This document shows positions 14,945-23,224 of a stretch of DNA of 46,322 bases, in pieces. Origin of the DNA: Acidobacteriaceae bacterium (GTDB lineage: Bacteria > Acidobacteriota > Terriglobia > Terriglobales > Acidobacteriaceae); contig JANYKL010000067.1 in assembly GCA_025361625.1 (NCBI GenBank), positions 1 through 46,322 of the forward strand. Reading direction: 5' to 3'. The translations under genes and the position numbers were made by a program. The first letter of the stretch is position 1; the number at the start of each line of letters is the position of its first letter. The notes under the pieces were generated by a model. That model made no database searches. It was not told the DNA's origin and was given only the letters and a program-made list of their open reading frames with translations.

Positions 14945-16210
14945 GAAAACCACTCCGTGCGGCAGACCCGATCCCTTCCACCCGTGCGGCCACTCACGAT
15001 CAGCGAAGTTAAAACCCGACTTGCCGTTCGTATCATGAAAACCGTCGTCCATGATGAGAGCACCGGTCGCTTGGTCTAGCTTCACCAGAAAAAGGCGAGG
15101 CTCTCTACCCGTGACAACCAATCGCTGCGTCTTGGCGTCCCATCCCGTCCAGTGTGGCTTGAACGTTTCGCTGATCTTCAAGCGTGAGACCTCTACTGGC
15201 TTCGCTCCATTCCTGATATCGAGGACAATCAAAGCGTGCTCGGCTGGCACGCTCTGCACGAGATAATGCCCAACGACGGTGGGGACACCACAGAAATTGC
15301 CGGGAAAGGTATACACCAGCTGAGACTTGGGCTGGTCGATGCTCATGCCTGTGATGCGCTCGATCCCACAGCCCAACGTCTGTACAAAGATCGATCCGTC
15401 CGGTCCAAGGCGGGGCTCTTCCGGGCTGATCTGAGCGTAGCGGTTCTCCCCCACATCAAAATAATCCGTCTTGAGAAGCTTGAGATCAGAAAGTCGCCAA
15501 AGCTGGTAGGTGACGCCACGGAAGATATCTTCCTGGTGCATCGAGGAATTGGTGGAGACGACGCGATCGGATTCTGGAAGAACGACGAGACCGTAAGGGC
15601 TCAGTAGGGCATCTGGAAAACTCGGATCTGCATTGCTGCTGGTGCGAACCACCTTGCCCTCGTCGTCGATCTCCACTAGGCCACCGCTGGTGCCCATGTG
15701 CCCTTCTGGGGCACCGTGATGCGCGTGCTGGAATGTAGCGAGCACGTGCCCGTTGGGCAACCGCACAAACGAATGCGGATGCATGTACCCGGCCATATCG
15801 GTGAACGACGTTTCGACAGTCGGATGCAGCGGGTCGCGCACATCAAAGATGAAAGTACGGCCAGCGTCATGATCGTTGGCAAAGAGCATGCCGCTAGCGG
15901 GCATGGTGTATTCCGTGTGATGTGCGTACATGGTCTGTTGATCAGTGGTGACGGTCGTCACCAGATGTCCGTACGACGGCGAAGCCGGATCGGCGTCGAT
16001 CACCGCGAGAAAGTCCTTGCCCCACCCTTCCCGCCCTTCGGCTCCACAATTGGCCGAACAACCAGCGCGCTTGTTAGCCGCGTCACCAGTCCAGGCAAAC
16101 AGGTAGTGGCCTGATGCTGTCTTTTTTTGCTCTTGAGAATGCATCGGACGATTGATGCTGCAAGCAAGCAAAACAAGCAGAAAAAGGGCGAGCAGAAGAC
16201 GGCGCCGCAT
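14936..16210 (-). CDS. Secreted lipoprotein with beta-propeller, selenium-binding/methanethiol-oxidase-like
   Basis: 424 residues from the ATG at 16210, preceded by GGAG six bases upstream; an in-frame GTG at 16222 is less likely. The N terminus MRRRLLLALFLLVLLAC is a lipoprotein signal with lipobox LLAC, Cys17 being the lipidated residue. The body has blade-like repeats and conserved His-rich motifs: YAHHTEYTMP, FANDHDAGRTFIFDV, GYMHPHSFVRLPNGHVLATF and QHAHHG. These recall the SBP56/methanethiol oxidase propeller, whose His residues bind metal. The assignment is by motif memory and only moderate. It is monocistronic, flanked by degraded sequence on both sides. Confidence 0.7.
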   Translation of the reverse strand: MRRRLLLALFLLVLLACSINRPMHSQEQKKTASGHYLFAWTGDAANKRAGCSANCGAEGREGWGKDFLAVIDADPASPSYGHLVTTVTTDQQTMYAHHTEYTMPASGMLFANDHDAGRTFIFDVRDPLHPTVETSFTDMAGYMHPHSFVRLPNGHVLATFQHAHHGAPEGHMGTSGGLVEIDDEGKVVRTSSNADPSFPDALLSPYGLVVLPESDRVVSTNSSMHQEDIFRGVTYQLWRLSDLKLLKTDYFDVGENRYAQISPEEPRLGPDGSIFVQTLGCGIERITGMSIDQPKSQLVYTFPGNFCGVPTVVGHYLVQSVPAEHALIVLDIRNGAKPVEVSRLKISETFKPHWTGWDAKTQRLVVTGREPRLFLVKLDQATGALIMDDGFHDTNGKSGFNFADREWPHGWKGSGLPHGVVFSR

Positions 16211-16329
16211 GGAGGTCTCCACTGCTTAAATATGTGCCAACACAAAAGCATATCAGTTTGTCTCTCTGAAGTCCCTGGGCTGTTGGGGCGATCACTTGGA
16301 AGCAACAGGAATCGATTCTGGGGCGGATG

Positions 16330-16602
16330 ACGGGCAAACCGGAACTAATCGGATTAGCATCAAGTTGCCGGCGCGAGATGCTCTTGGCGGAACATGGTAT
16401 TGGTATCCGAGTGTGGCGCTTTCGGAGGATGGATCTCAGATCGCAACGTGGGGCATCGCGGAGGCGAATCGCAGATTTACATGCGAGGGATTGGCGAGAT
16501 GACAGCGCGAGCAGTTCCTGGAACGGAGGGAGCCCGCATGCCATTCTTCTCCCCCGATGGACAGTGGCTGGGAATTTACTCGGGCGGAATGATTAAGAAC
16601 AC
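16330..16602 (+). pseudogene. Remnant of a kinase/TolB-type PD40 propeller
   Basis: Pieces in two frames fit one blade series: YPSVALSEDGSQIA in the first, then SQIYMRGIGEMTARAVPGTE, GA and PFFSPDGQWLGIYSGG in the second. This is the membrane-distal region that follows the kinase domain in proteins like the two neighbours at 8391-13905. It has no kinase domain, is frameshifted and ends at the 61-bp repeat. Confidence 0.6.
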
Positions 16603-16663
16603 CTAACGCCGAGACTGTGGTTTGGATTCGCAAGCAAGCTCTGTGCTAACGAAAGTCAAGTCG
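16603..16663. repeat. 61-bp dispersed direct repeat, copy 2
   Basis: Same orientation as the copy at 8020-8080. Differences lie at a few central positions (AATCAACT versus AAGCAAGC) and after the block. It directly abuts the end of the kinase-propeller remnant, as if it marks a junction. Confidence 0.85.
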
Positions 16664-16867
16664 CTTTTGCCAAATCATCGGATTGTGATCGCATTGCATT
16701 CGCCGGCAGCATCGTTGAAACCGGACTACCAATGTGCACTACAGAGAAAGGGCGCGAAAGCTTGCCTGCGGAAGAGAGTGGAACACTTTCTCCGGGTTTA
16801 AGAACAATAGTTGCCGATTTCCTGCAATTTCGCAATCCAGCCGGATTTCTCCGCACCTCAGACTGTG

Positions 16868-16900
16868 TGGCGGGCGAGAAAAATTCGAACCCTCGGTCCC
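16868..16900 (-). other. Degenerate tRNA-Ser-like 3' end
   Basis: Read leftward, GGGACCGAGGGTTCGAAT, then T-rich bases and CTCGCCCGCCA, resembles the variable-arm end, T loop (TTCGAAT), acceptor strand, G discriminator and CCA of a bacterial tRNA-Ser. The T stem does not pair properly and the 5' half is missing, so it is not a functional tRNA. It may be an integration scar. The surrounding 16664-17028 holds no recognised gene. Confidence 0.35.
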
Positions 16901-17028
16901 TTTTTTCGGCTCCCAGGTATCAATTACAAAGTAGCCCCGATTCCAGCCCCGATTTCACATTTGCGCCTGTTGACTGGTAGCGATCGTGGCTGCCCCACAA
17001 CACCAATCCATTGCAAACATTGGAGATT

Positions 17029-17117
17029 TGGTGCCCGGAGACGGAATCGAACCGTCACGTCCTGTTAGGGACCCGGGATTTTAAGTCCCGTGCGTCTGCC
17101 AGTTTCGCCATCCGGGC
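17029..17117 (-). tRNA. tRNA-Leu (anticodon TAA)
   Basis: The minus strand reads GCCCGGA at the 5' acceptor strand, and TCCGGGC A CCA at the 3' end with CCA encoded at 17031-17029. The anticodon stem CGGGA/TCCCG encloses CTTAAAA, giving anticodon TAA (codon UUA). A long variable arm, as in Leu tRNAs, precedes the T arm GACGGTTCGATTCCGTC. Length 89 with CCA; all stems pair, so it appears functional. Confidence 0.96.
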
Positions 17118-17170
17118 TTGGTTGTTGAAAAAGTGTATCAGCCGTAGGCTTCAACCGGAGGTTCCACGCT

Positions 17171-17476
17171 CTAGCAATCTTCGGACTCAAAACTGCCAAG
17201 TTTCTTTTCGCTTACCGCCAATGCGCCGAAGCGCGCGTCGAGGGCGCAATAATCTTCTGCAAATTGCTTGCGGAAGTTTTCGAAGTCTTCCGCCTTCGAC
17301 CAACGATCAATCGTCACAAAAACATTTGGTTGGCCGGCTGAACGCAGTAGCTCGGTGCCCTTGTAGCCATTACCTCGAAGAAAAAGCATTGCCCAGTCAC
17401 CATTGCTACCGTACGCGCGCATAAAATCTAGCTTCTTGTCGTCCCGCGCCTCAAATTCCCAAATAATTGTATGCAC
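17171..17476 (-). CDS. Small alpha/beta-barrel protein, antibiotic-biosynthesis-monooxygenase (ABM)-like
   Basis: 101 residues from a GTG at 17476 preceded by GAGGAG at a spacing of eight; an overlapping ATG is out of frame. The sequence MHTIIWEFEARDDKKLDFMR, then GDWAMLFLRGNGYKGTELLR, VFVTIDRWSKAEDFENFRKQ and FAEDYCALD, follows the beta-alpha-beta-beta-alpha order of dimeric ABM-like proteins, with the W-x-x-x-ED-F-x-x-F motif after the central strand. Members bind small aromatic substrates or heme, but catalytic residues are not universal. Sits between tRNA-Leu and a divergent glucosidase pseudogene; likely monocistronic. Confidence 0.7.
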   Translation of the reverse strand: MHTIIWEFEARDDKKLDFMRAYGSNGDWAMLFLRGNGYKGTELLRSAGQPNVFVTIDRWSKAEDFENFRKQFAEDYCALDARFGALAVSEKKLGSFESEDC

Positions 17477-17572
17477 TTGGCATTCTCCTCGTCGTAATTT
17501 CGTCTATCCAAGAATTGCTTGAGTTGAGCCGAACTACAAGCGCAAAGGATCGTGAGCCCAACCCTAATCAAA

Positions 17573-18360
17573 CCGATTCATCGAATCCGCTCTTTAATTG
17601 GGAAGGCGGCCGTGTCGCCTTGGAAGCAGCCCGCTCAGGCATGGTTCTCCTCAAAAATGACGGTGACATTCTCCCGCTCGATAAAAGCCGCATCAAATCG
17701 ATCGCAGTCATCGGGCCCGACGCCTATTCCGCTCAGGTTGGCGGCGGTGGCAGCGCGGAAAGCGAAACCGAAACCGTTTATGGCGGTCAGTTACCTGCAG
17801 GATCCGGCACATTATCTGGTAACGGCGTCACGATGAACTACGCCCGCGGAATCCCGACGCTGCAAGACACGGCAAAGCAGACAGAATTTCTACTGCTGCC
17901 AACGGCGGCAAACGAGGGCTTAAGACTGAGATTTTCCATAACACGGAAATCTCGGGCGCTCCGCCCTCTATCCGCACCGACAAACATCTGTTTTATCAGC
18001 CCGCGCAAAGTGATGAGGGAGCCGGCAGCAACGTTTCGATCCGATGGACCGGATACTTCACTCCGCCGTCAGAGGGTGGCTACATAGCGTTCGCGCAAGG
18101 CCAGTGAGAGAACGGTGGCTATCGTTTATATCGATAGGAAGTTGGTCATTGACGACTGGAAGCAGTGGTACGGATTTGTCCGCGCGGTTCCCCTTAAGCT
18201 ATCTGCTGGATTCGAAACACGTAGAGATAAGTCTCGACCGCCGTGCTTTTTCTTACGACGTCAAGACCCATAAGTGGACAGTCGCGCTGGAGATTTCGAT
18301 TTCTATGTGGCGCGGGCTGCGGCCGGGATTGAGTTGACGGGCAATGTGGCCGTGAAGTAG
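17573..18360 (+). pseudogene. GH3 beta-glucosidase C-terminal/PA14 region, multiply frameshifted
   Basis: The sequence begins inside a GH3 enzyme: RVALEAARSGMVLLKNDGDI, then LPLDKS...IAVIGPDA, the start of the GH3 C-terminal domain. After about 17890 the frame shifts into a PA14 domain (FHNTEISGAP, RTDKHLFYQPAQSDEGAGSN, VSIRWTGYFTPPSEGGY). A stop (near 18105) and another shift follow before LVIDDWKQWYGFVRAVPLKL; the end reads FYVARAAAGIELTGNVAVK and a TAG at 18358. The N-terminal catalytic barrel is absent. Originally a PA14-inserted secreted or periplasmic glycosidase; now dead. Confidence 0.85.
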
Positions 18361-18412
18361 TTTAAGCCGATCAGCACAGGTTCTTCATTCGCTGCGAATG
18401 CACCGATGCTGA

Positions 18413-19531
18413 TTAGGCCTTGGCGTCGGTAGTGAGCTTGACCCATTGCCCCGAAGCGGCCGATCGAGCGAGCGCATCCAAGACGCGTTCCACTTCAACC
18501 GCGTCATCGGCATTGACGTGGAATTTCTCTCCACTCGACATTGACTGCAAAAAGTCGCCGAGCGTCGCAATGAACGGGTGCTCGTACCCAATTGTATGCC
18601 CAGGTTTCCAAAAGGTCTTCCAATAGGGATGGTCCGGGCCGGTGACCAGTATGTTTCGCCTCGCGCGAAAATTCGCACGCTCGGTTGCGTCATAGAAGTT
18701 CAGCCTATTCATGTCGTCGAGCGAAAACTGTAGCATGCCTTTAGAACCATTGAGTTCGAATGAATTAAGATTTGGATTTCCGACGCCGTAGCGGGTCGCC
18801 TCGATGGTCCCGATACTTCCGTTGCTGAAACGAACCATGGCCATCGCAGCGTCATCGACGTCGCGTCCAGCAGCGAAGACGTGCAGCACTGCGGTCAACT
18901 CGCTTATGGGGCCATTCAAATACAAAGCGGTGTCGATAACATGAGACAGCAGATCTCCCGCCGCTCCTGTACCCGACGCGCTGCGCTGGTAGCGCCATCC
19001 TGAGGCTTTTGAAGGATCGTTGCCGGACTGATTCAAATAGAGCGCTCGATAGTGATAGGGCTGGCCGGTGCGGCCTTCTTCAATCAACTGTTTCGCATAA
19101 GCAATCGCAGGAAGGCGGCGATAGTTGAACCAAACCAGATGCGGAACTGGCCGCAGTGCTTTCGCCATGCGCCGTGCCTCTTCAAGCGACGTCGCCAAAG
19201 GTTTCTCGCACAGAACGATCTTCCCTGCTTCAGCGGCGGCAATTGCAATAGGAGCGTGCAAAGCGTTCGGAACCGCGATGTCGATCACCTCGACATCTTT
19301 TCGGTCGATCAATTTACGCCAATCGGTTTCCGTTTCTTCCCATCCCCACTGCGCAGCGGCGGCCTCAAGCTTCACTCGGTCGCGGCCGCACACTACTCTC
19401 AGTTGCAGATCGTAGTCGACGTCATAAAAATGTCCGACCTGCCTGAAGGCATTGGAATGCACCTTCCCCATGAAGCCGGAGCCGATCATGGCTATATTTA
19501 ATTTCTTTTTAGAGACGCTTTGCTTCGCCAT
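18413..19531 (-). CDS. Gfo/Idh/MocA-family NAD(P)-dependent oxidoreductase
   Basis: 372 residues. N-terminal Rossmann fold with IAMIGSGFMGKVHSNAF (GxGxxG, about 13-29) and the EKP motif in VLCEKPLATSLEEARRMA (about 108-125), the usual catalytic Lys; the C-terminal domain has GDLLSHVIDTALYLNG with the conserved D-x3-H. Family members oxidise or reduce sugars, inositol and sugar amino acids; the substrate here is unknown. The ATG at 19531 abuts a 13-bp tandem repeat that fills the place of the ribosome-binding site, with no strong Shine-Dalgarno. The neighbouring GH3 pseudogene suggests a former sugar-use locus. Confidence 0.9.
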   Translation of the reverse strand: MAKQSVSKKKLNIAMIGSGFMGKVHSNAFRQVGHFYDVDYDLQLRVVCGRDRVKLEAAAAQWGWEETETDWRKLIDRKDVEVIDIAVPNALHAPIAIAAAEAGKIVLCEKPLATSLEEARRMAKALRPVPHLVWFNYRRLPAIAYAKQLIEEGRTGQPYHYRALYLNQSGNDPSKASGWRYQRSASGTGAAGDLLSHVIDTALYLNGPISELTAVLHVFAAGRDVDDAAMAMVRFSNGSIGTIEATRYGVGNPNLNSFELNGSKGMLQFSLDDMNRLNFYDATERANFRARRNILVTGPDHPYWKTFWKPGHTIGYEHPFIATLGDFLQSMSSGEKFHVNADDAVEVERVLDALARSAASGQWVKLTTDAKA

Positions 19532-19570
19532 TGTTTATCTCAATTGTTTATCTCAGTTGTTTGTCTCAAC
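19532..19570. repeat. 13-bp tandem repeat, three units, at the Gfo/Idh start codon
   Basis: TGTTTATCTCAAT, TGTTTATCTCAGT and TGTTTGTCTCAAC follow each other, and a fourth partial unit (TGTTTGCC) follows. The array begins one base before the leftward ATG, so on the mRNA each unit supplies a GAGATAA-like purine stretch in the ribosome-binding zone. Confidence 0.85.
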
Positions 19571-19622
19571 TGTTTGCCTTGATCGATGCTCAGCCATTTC
19601 TTCGACGGCAATCTCTCGACAG

Positions 19623-20516
19623 TTAGCTTTTTCGCTCCAGCGCGGCGCGATCCCATCCCGCTCGATTCGCTGCCGCTTCGTAGGAACTCTGGGCAAACTC
19701 CAGAATTGCGTTGACGGGGGACGCGTCTCGCCGCACATCGTCGTACATCAGCAAAAATTCGTGCATTTGTTTTGAGTAGGCAGCCTTCCCGGGACGTATC
19801 GCTACTTCTCCCAACCCCGCAGGTTCCGGAGCGGCGTAGGCATAAAATGCTGGACTTGCTACCTCTCCGCCTCCCGGCCACCACCCCACGCTGATGCACT
19901 CATGTGAGTAGGCTTCGGAGGTGATCACGCCTTTTCGCGGGGGTGCGGTCTTCTCATTGAAGCGCGTGCAGCACAGATCGAAACTTCCCCAGAAGAAATG
20001 AACCGGGCTCGATTTGCCGATGAAGCGCGCGCGAAATTCTTGAAAAGCAATTTCGGTCGAAGCCAAAATTCGCCATAAGCGGGTTGCATAGACCGGATCA
20101 TAGGAAGAATTTGTTTCATCTTGATCGAATGGGATTGGATTAGGAACTTCCTGAGGCTTCAAGTTGATCTGCGGCTTGATCCCGTCCTCAGCCAGCAATT
20201 CGAATAGCTCTCGATAGAAAGCAGCGACAGACTTTGGCGCAAGGTCCATGCTGCGCTCCCGATTCGACGTCTTCAATACGAGTTTGTGGTGAACAAAATC
20301 AAATTGAATCGCAAACAAATTTCCCTGGTATGGAATAGGAGACGTCGTCAAGCCGTTGGTAGTCACGTATAAAGCTGCGTCCCACCAGTGATTTTGCTTT
20401 TGAGCTAGGCCAAGACGTATCTTGCCCACGACTTGCGTCCACATGTGTAAAGTTTTGAAAGTTGATTCCCACTCTGCCATGGGAAGCGAGGGCCAAAATT
20501 CTTCGTTGTGCTTCAT
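19623..20516 (-). CDS. DUF5996 family protein
   Basis: 297 residues, the usual family length. Characteristic segments are WPSLPMAEWESTFKTLHMWT near the N terminus, QVVGKIRLGLAQKQNHWW, the central HFFWGSFDLCCTRF (about 175-188) and the C-terminal HECISVGWWPGGGEVASPAF, AYAAPEP. No signal peptide or membrane segment, so cytoplasmic. The family is common in soil bacteria and has no established activity; the many Trp and His residues suggest a substrate-binding barrel. The start is ATG 20516. Upstream and divergent is a secreted protein gene. Confidence 0.88.
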   Translation of the reverse strand: MKHNEEFWPSLPMAEWESTFKTLHMWTQVVGKIRLGLAQKQNHWWDAALYVTTNGLTTSPIPYQGNLFAIQFDFVHHKLVLKTSNRERSMDLAPKSVAAFYRELFELLAEDGIKPQINLKPQEVPNPIPFDQDETNSSYDPVYATRLWRILASTEIAFQEFRARFIGKSSPVHFFWGSFDLCCTRFNEKTAPPRKGVITSEAYSHECISVGWWPGGGEVASPAFYAYAAPEPAGLGEVAIRPGKAAYSKQMHEFLLMYDDVRRDASPVNAILEFAQSSYEAAANRAGWDRAALERKS

Positions 20517-20700
20517 TGCCTGCTCCGGAGTAAGGTCGCATCAGCAAACTGCGTCGATCAGAAGCTGACTTTAGGGCGGAATCCAGTAACCAGCATCCAT
20601 GGTTACTCCCCAATAGTACGTGTTCGATGGGGAACCCCGCATACAACTTTTCTCTTAGCTTGGGGTTTCTTACTATCGCAATGTACAGGGGGAGAACCCA

Positions 20701-21345
20701 GTGAAACCATCAAGCGTGTTTCGCAGCGCAAGGCTTGTCGCATCGACGGCAGCGCTTTGCCTTTCAGTCACCGTCGTCGGATACTCGCAGGATCGGCCAT
20801 ATCCGCAAGAACGGTCTCAAGATCCTCGGTATTCAGGAGATCGTCAACGCCCGCAAGGGGATCAGGACCAGCGCGAAAGTAACGGTATCAGCGCCGGCGG
20901 TAATTGGCTGGAGTTTTCGTCTGATGACAAGATGACCGGCGCAAGAAGGGTTCGTTTCGAACTTCAATCCAACAATTATTTTCGCGAAGATCCGAATTAC
21001 CGCCCGCGCGTGACTCTCTATTGCGAGTCGGGCAAACTGAAGCTTGCCGACTTTAACCCTGGTGTCAGACTGCCCCCTCCGAACCGTCCCGGCTTTTGGG
21101 GACAGCCGCAACTGGAAGTTCAAGTCCGCCTCGACGACGTGAACTACTACAAAGGTTGGAACTGGGCGGGCGGCCGAAATTTCTTGTCCATGGATAAAAC
21201 AACAGTTCGGAGATTGCTACACGCAGATGTATTCAACGTCGCCATGAGAACGAGGAGCGGCAGGCAAATCGCTGAATTTTCACCGCAAGGGATCGACCTG
21301 CGAAGAGTTCGCGAAGCCTGCGATGTGACCCCGAAGCGCCCATAA
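20701..21345 (+). CDS. Secreted protein of unknown function
   Basis: 214 residues from a GTG preceded by GGGGGAG at a spacing of six to seven. The N terminus carries a signal peptide (positive start, hydrophobic STAALCLSVTVVGYS, cleavage near SQD). A Gln/Arg/Pro-rich linker (about 30-60) leads to a compact domain: GGNWLEFSSDDKMTGARRVR, RPRVTLYCESGKLKL, QVRLDDVNYYKGW and a C-terminal GIDLRRVREACD. The last motif and a single Cys pair (CESG, REAC) resemble VasI-like periplasmic proteins. Probably periplasmic; no partner genes nearby. Confidence 0.75.
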   Translation: MKPSSVFRSARLVASTAALCLSVTVVGYSQDRPYPQERSQDPRYSGDRQRPQGDQDQRESNGISAGGNWLEFSSDDKMTGARRVRFELQSNNYFREDPNYRPRVTLYCESGKLKLADFNPGVRLPPPNRPGFWGQPQLEVQVRLDDVNYYKGWNWAGGRNFLSMDKTTVRRLLHADVFNVAMRTRSGRQIAEFSPQGIDLRRVREACDVTPKRP

Positions 21346-21522
21346 TCGGGGGCGCGCAACCACCAGTTATCGACTGCCATGCAAAGCGACGCGAGGTTCC
21401 TTTTCCCGGCGAAACAACACCATGAATAGAATTTCTGCCCTCGCTCGGGCATGGCAGCGCAAGTTTGGCCGCGAAGTAATAACGGGCAAGAAGATAACGC
21501 GACGTATAAAAAGATAGCTAAG

Positions 21523-22140
21523 TCAGTTTGCAGCCCGCTCCAAACAGCCTGCTCTCAACGACCGCCCATCGAGCCGGTGTAACTTCGCGGCTTGCGCGGG
21601 AGTGATAAGCCGATAGTGCGAAATGGTCAGCAAATATTCCGCGACAAACCACACCGGCTTTTCGGATGTCATCCAACCCTGCGAATCGAAACGCCGCATG
21701 TTTACCGGACGCGAAAATGTTCGCAAGGTTCTCTCCCCGCGAAGATTGAAGTAGCTATCAAAATAGCTCAACGCCAACTCGCGCAGCGAACGATATACGG
21801 GTTCTCGATAGCGGCATCCCGTGTAATTTGATTTTGCAATTGCTCCCCAATGATCATTAACCCGATAGACCGCAATAACATGATCCGTGTCGTGCTCGGC
21901 TTCGAGGTCGAGAATCAGCGGCGCAAATCCGATGATCCGCAGTGCCGCCGCGGCAAAGAGCGCTCCTTCGTAGCAGTGAGATGTTTTTTCTCTCAACACC
22001 CGCCGCGGAGACCAGGCACTTGTAGCAAGGTGGTAGGGCATGTCGTCGAGAGCCCGCTGAATGCCATGCGGCGTTTTCATGCTGCGGAACTTGCGCAATT
22101 CGGCGTTGGTGAGCCGCCAGCCAGTTGAATTTTTTGCCAT
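21523..22140 (-). CDS. Transglutaminase-like cysteine protein
   Basis: 205 residues with the ordered Cys-His-Asp/Asn arrangement of transglutaminase-like folds: Cys in TSHCYEGALFAAAALR (about 54), His in HDTDHVIAVYRVNDHWGAI (about 86) followed by the DHWG strand. The Cys-helix-His-strand spacing matches bacterial transglutaminase/protease-like proteins, but I cannot name a subfamily. No signal peptide. The ATG at 22140 is followed directly by a typical soluble N terminus. The upstream neighbour on the same strand is the HAD phosphatase, 143 bases away, so they may be co-transcribed. Activity is inferred. Confidence 0.6.
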   Translation of the reverse strand: MAKNSTGWRLTNAELRKFRSMKTPHGIQRALDDMPYHLATSAWSPRRVLREKTSHCYEGALFAAAALRIIGFAPLILDLEAEHDTDHVIAVYRVNDHWGAIAKSNYTGCRYREPVYRSLRELALSYFDSYFNLRGERTLRTFSRPVNMRRFDSQGWMTSEKPVWFVAEYLLTISHYRLITPAQAAKLHRLDGRSLRAGCLERAAN

Positions 22141-22283
22141 CGCGCCTTCTTTGTCCTCCAGCCAAGCAGAACGATGCTTGAATCTAACAAGATGAGGCGC
22201 CTCTGGGAATATTGTTGCGGATGCGTCGTTTGCTTGCAGGATTTCGTCGAAATGAACTCATCGAAATGCTATTGATGGAAATA

Positions 22284-23030
22284 CTAGTGGAGTGCGACTC
22301 GATCAAATATGTCCCCGAGTTCGCAAGGAGAATCGACCAGTACATCGGGAGGAACTTCTGCCAAAGTTTGCGGAGCAAAACCATAGTTTACTCCGCAGGT
22401 CCAGAGCCCGGCGCCGCGTCCAGTCAGGACGTCGACCGCCGAATCGCCGATCATCAAGGCTTCGTCGGGCCTTACTCCGGACTCGTCGAGAAGGGTCTGA
22501 ACTCCCAACGGGTCAGGTTTCTTTGTCGCAAAGCTATTGCCGCCGTAAACTCGAAAAAAATAATTTTTGAGCCCGAATGCTCGAAGAATATCCCGTGAAG
22601 GATTGACTGGTTTATTCGACAAAACCGCCATCTGGCGCTGTGTCGCCTCCCTATCTGTTCTTGGCGGACTCTGATCTGCCCGAGGTTGGAGTGCTGGTTG
22701 AGACAATTTTGCGAGCACTTCTCTCACGCCGTCGTAGAGCGTCGTGTGATCGAGTTTGTGTTTGCGGTAGTAACTAATGAAAAATTCGAGCGCGGCGTTG
22801 AAAATATTTTCATCCGACCCTTCGCCCACAGCTCTACGCATGAGGGCGGGAGCGCCATCTCCCACGTAGCTCGCGATTACATCCCCCTCTAATTCCGGGC
22901 GGCTTATGTGCTTCAGAGCCGCGTTAACAGACTGAATCAGATCGAGGCGCGAGTCGATCAGGGTGCCGTCCAAATCGAAAATCAGCAGGCGAACGCGCTC
23001 GGGATCAAACGGCCGCAGGAAGCGAATCAT
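22284..23030 (-). CDS. HAD-superfamily phosphatase, phosphoglycolate phosphatase-like
   Basis: 248 residues with all four HAD motifs: motif I FDLDGTLIDS (about 18-27, nucleophile Asp), motif II AVLSNKP, motif III Lys in FATKKPDPLG, and motif IV GDSAVDVLTGRGAG. The helical cap between motifs I and II (SYVGDGAPALMRRAVGEG) is the C1 cap typical of Gph. Gph removes 2-phosphoglycolate formed in DNA repair or oxygenation, but close relatives act on other sugar phosphates. The ATG at 23030 is the natural start. Downstream on the same strand lies the transglutaminase-like gene. Confidence 0.85.
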   Translation of the reverse strand: MIRFLRPFDPERVRLLIFDLDGTLIDSRLDLIQSVNAALKHISRPELEGDVIASYVGDGAPALMRRAVGEGSDENIFNAALEFFISYYRKHKLDHTTLYDGVREVLAKLSQPALQPRADQSPPRTDREATQRQMAVLSNKPVNPSRDILRAFGLKNYFFRVYGGNSFATKKPDPLGVQTLLDESGVRPDEALMIGDSAVDVLTGRGAGLWTCGVNYGFAPQTLAEVPPDVLVDSPCELGDIFDRVALH

Positions 23031-23224
23031 GAGTTTTCAGAATATTAGAGTAAATGAGGATGGACCGCGTTCGCGCGCATGCGAATCGCAATTGTGCAGT
23101 TTCGACTGCCCGAAACTTGCTTGCCCAAATTGCTCGTCCACTTTCCCAGCCAACCCTATTCCCAAAATCCTCACCCCAGTTACAATAGGGCGGGGTTCAA
23201 ACTTCGGGGGGTGTCGGACGCAGC

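Noticed and set aside
16732-16980. 82-residue open frame
   Set aside because: Runs across the tRNA-like scrap; typical artefact of translating antisense tRNA sequence.
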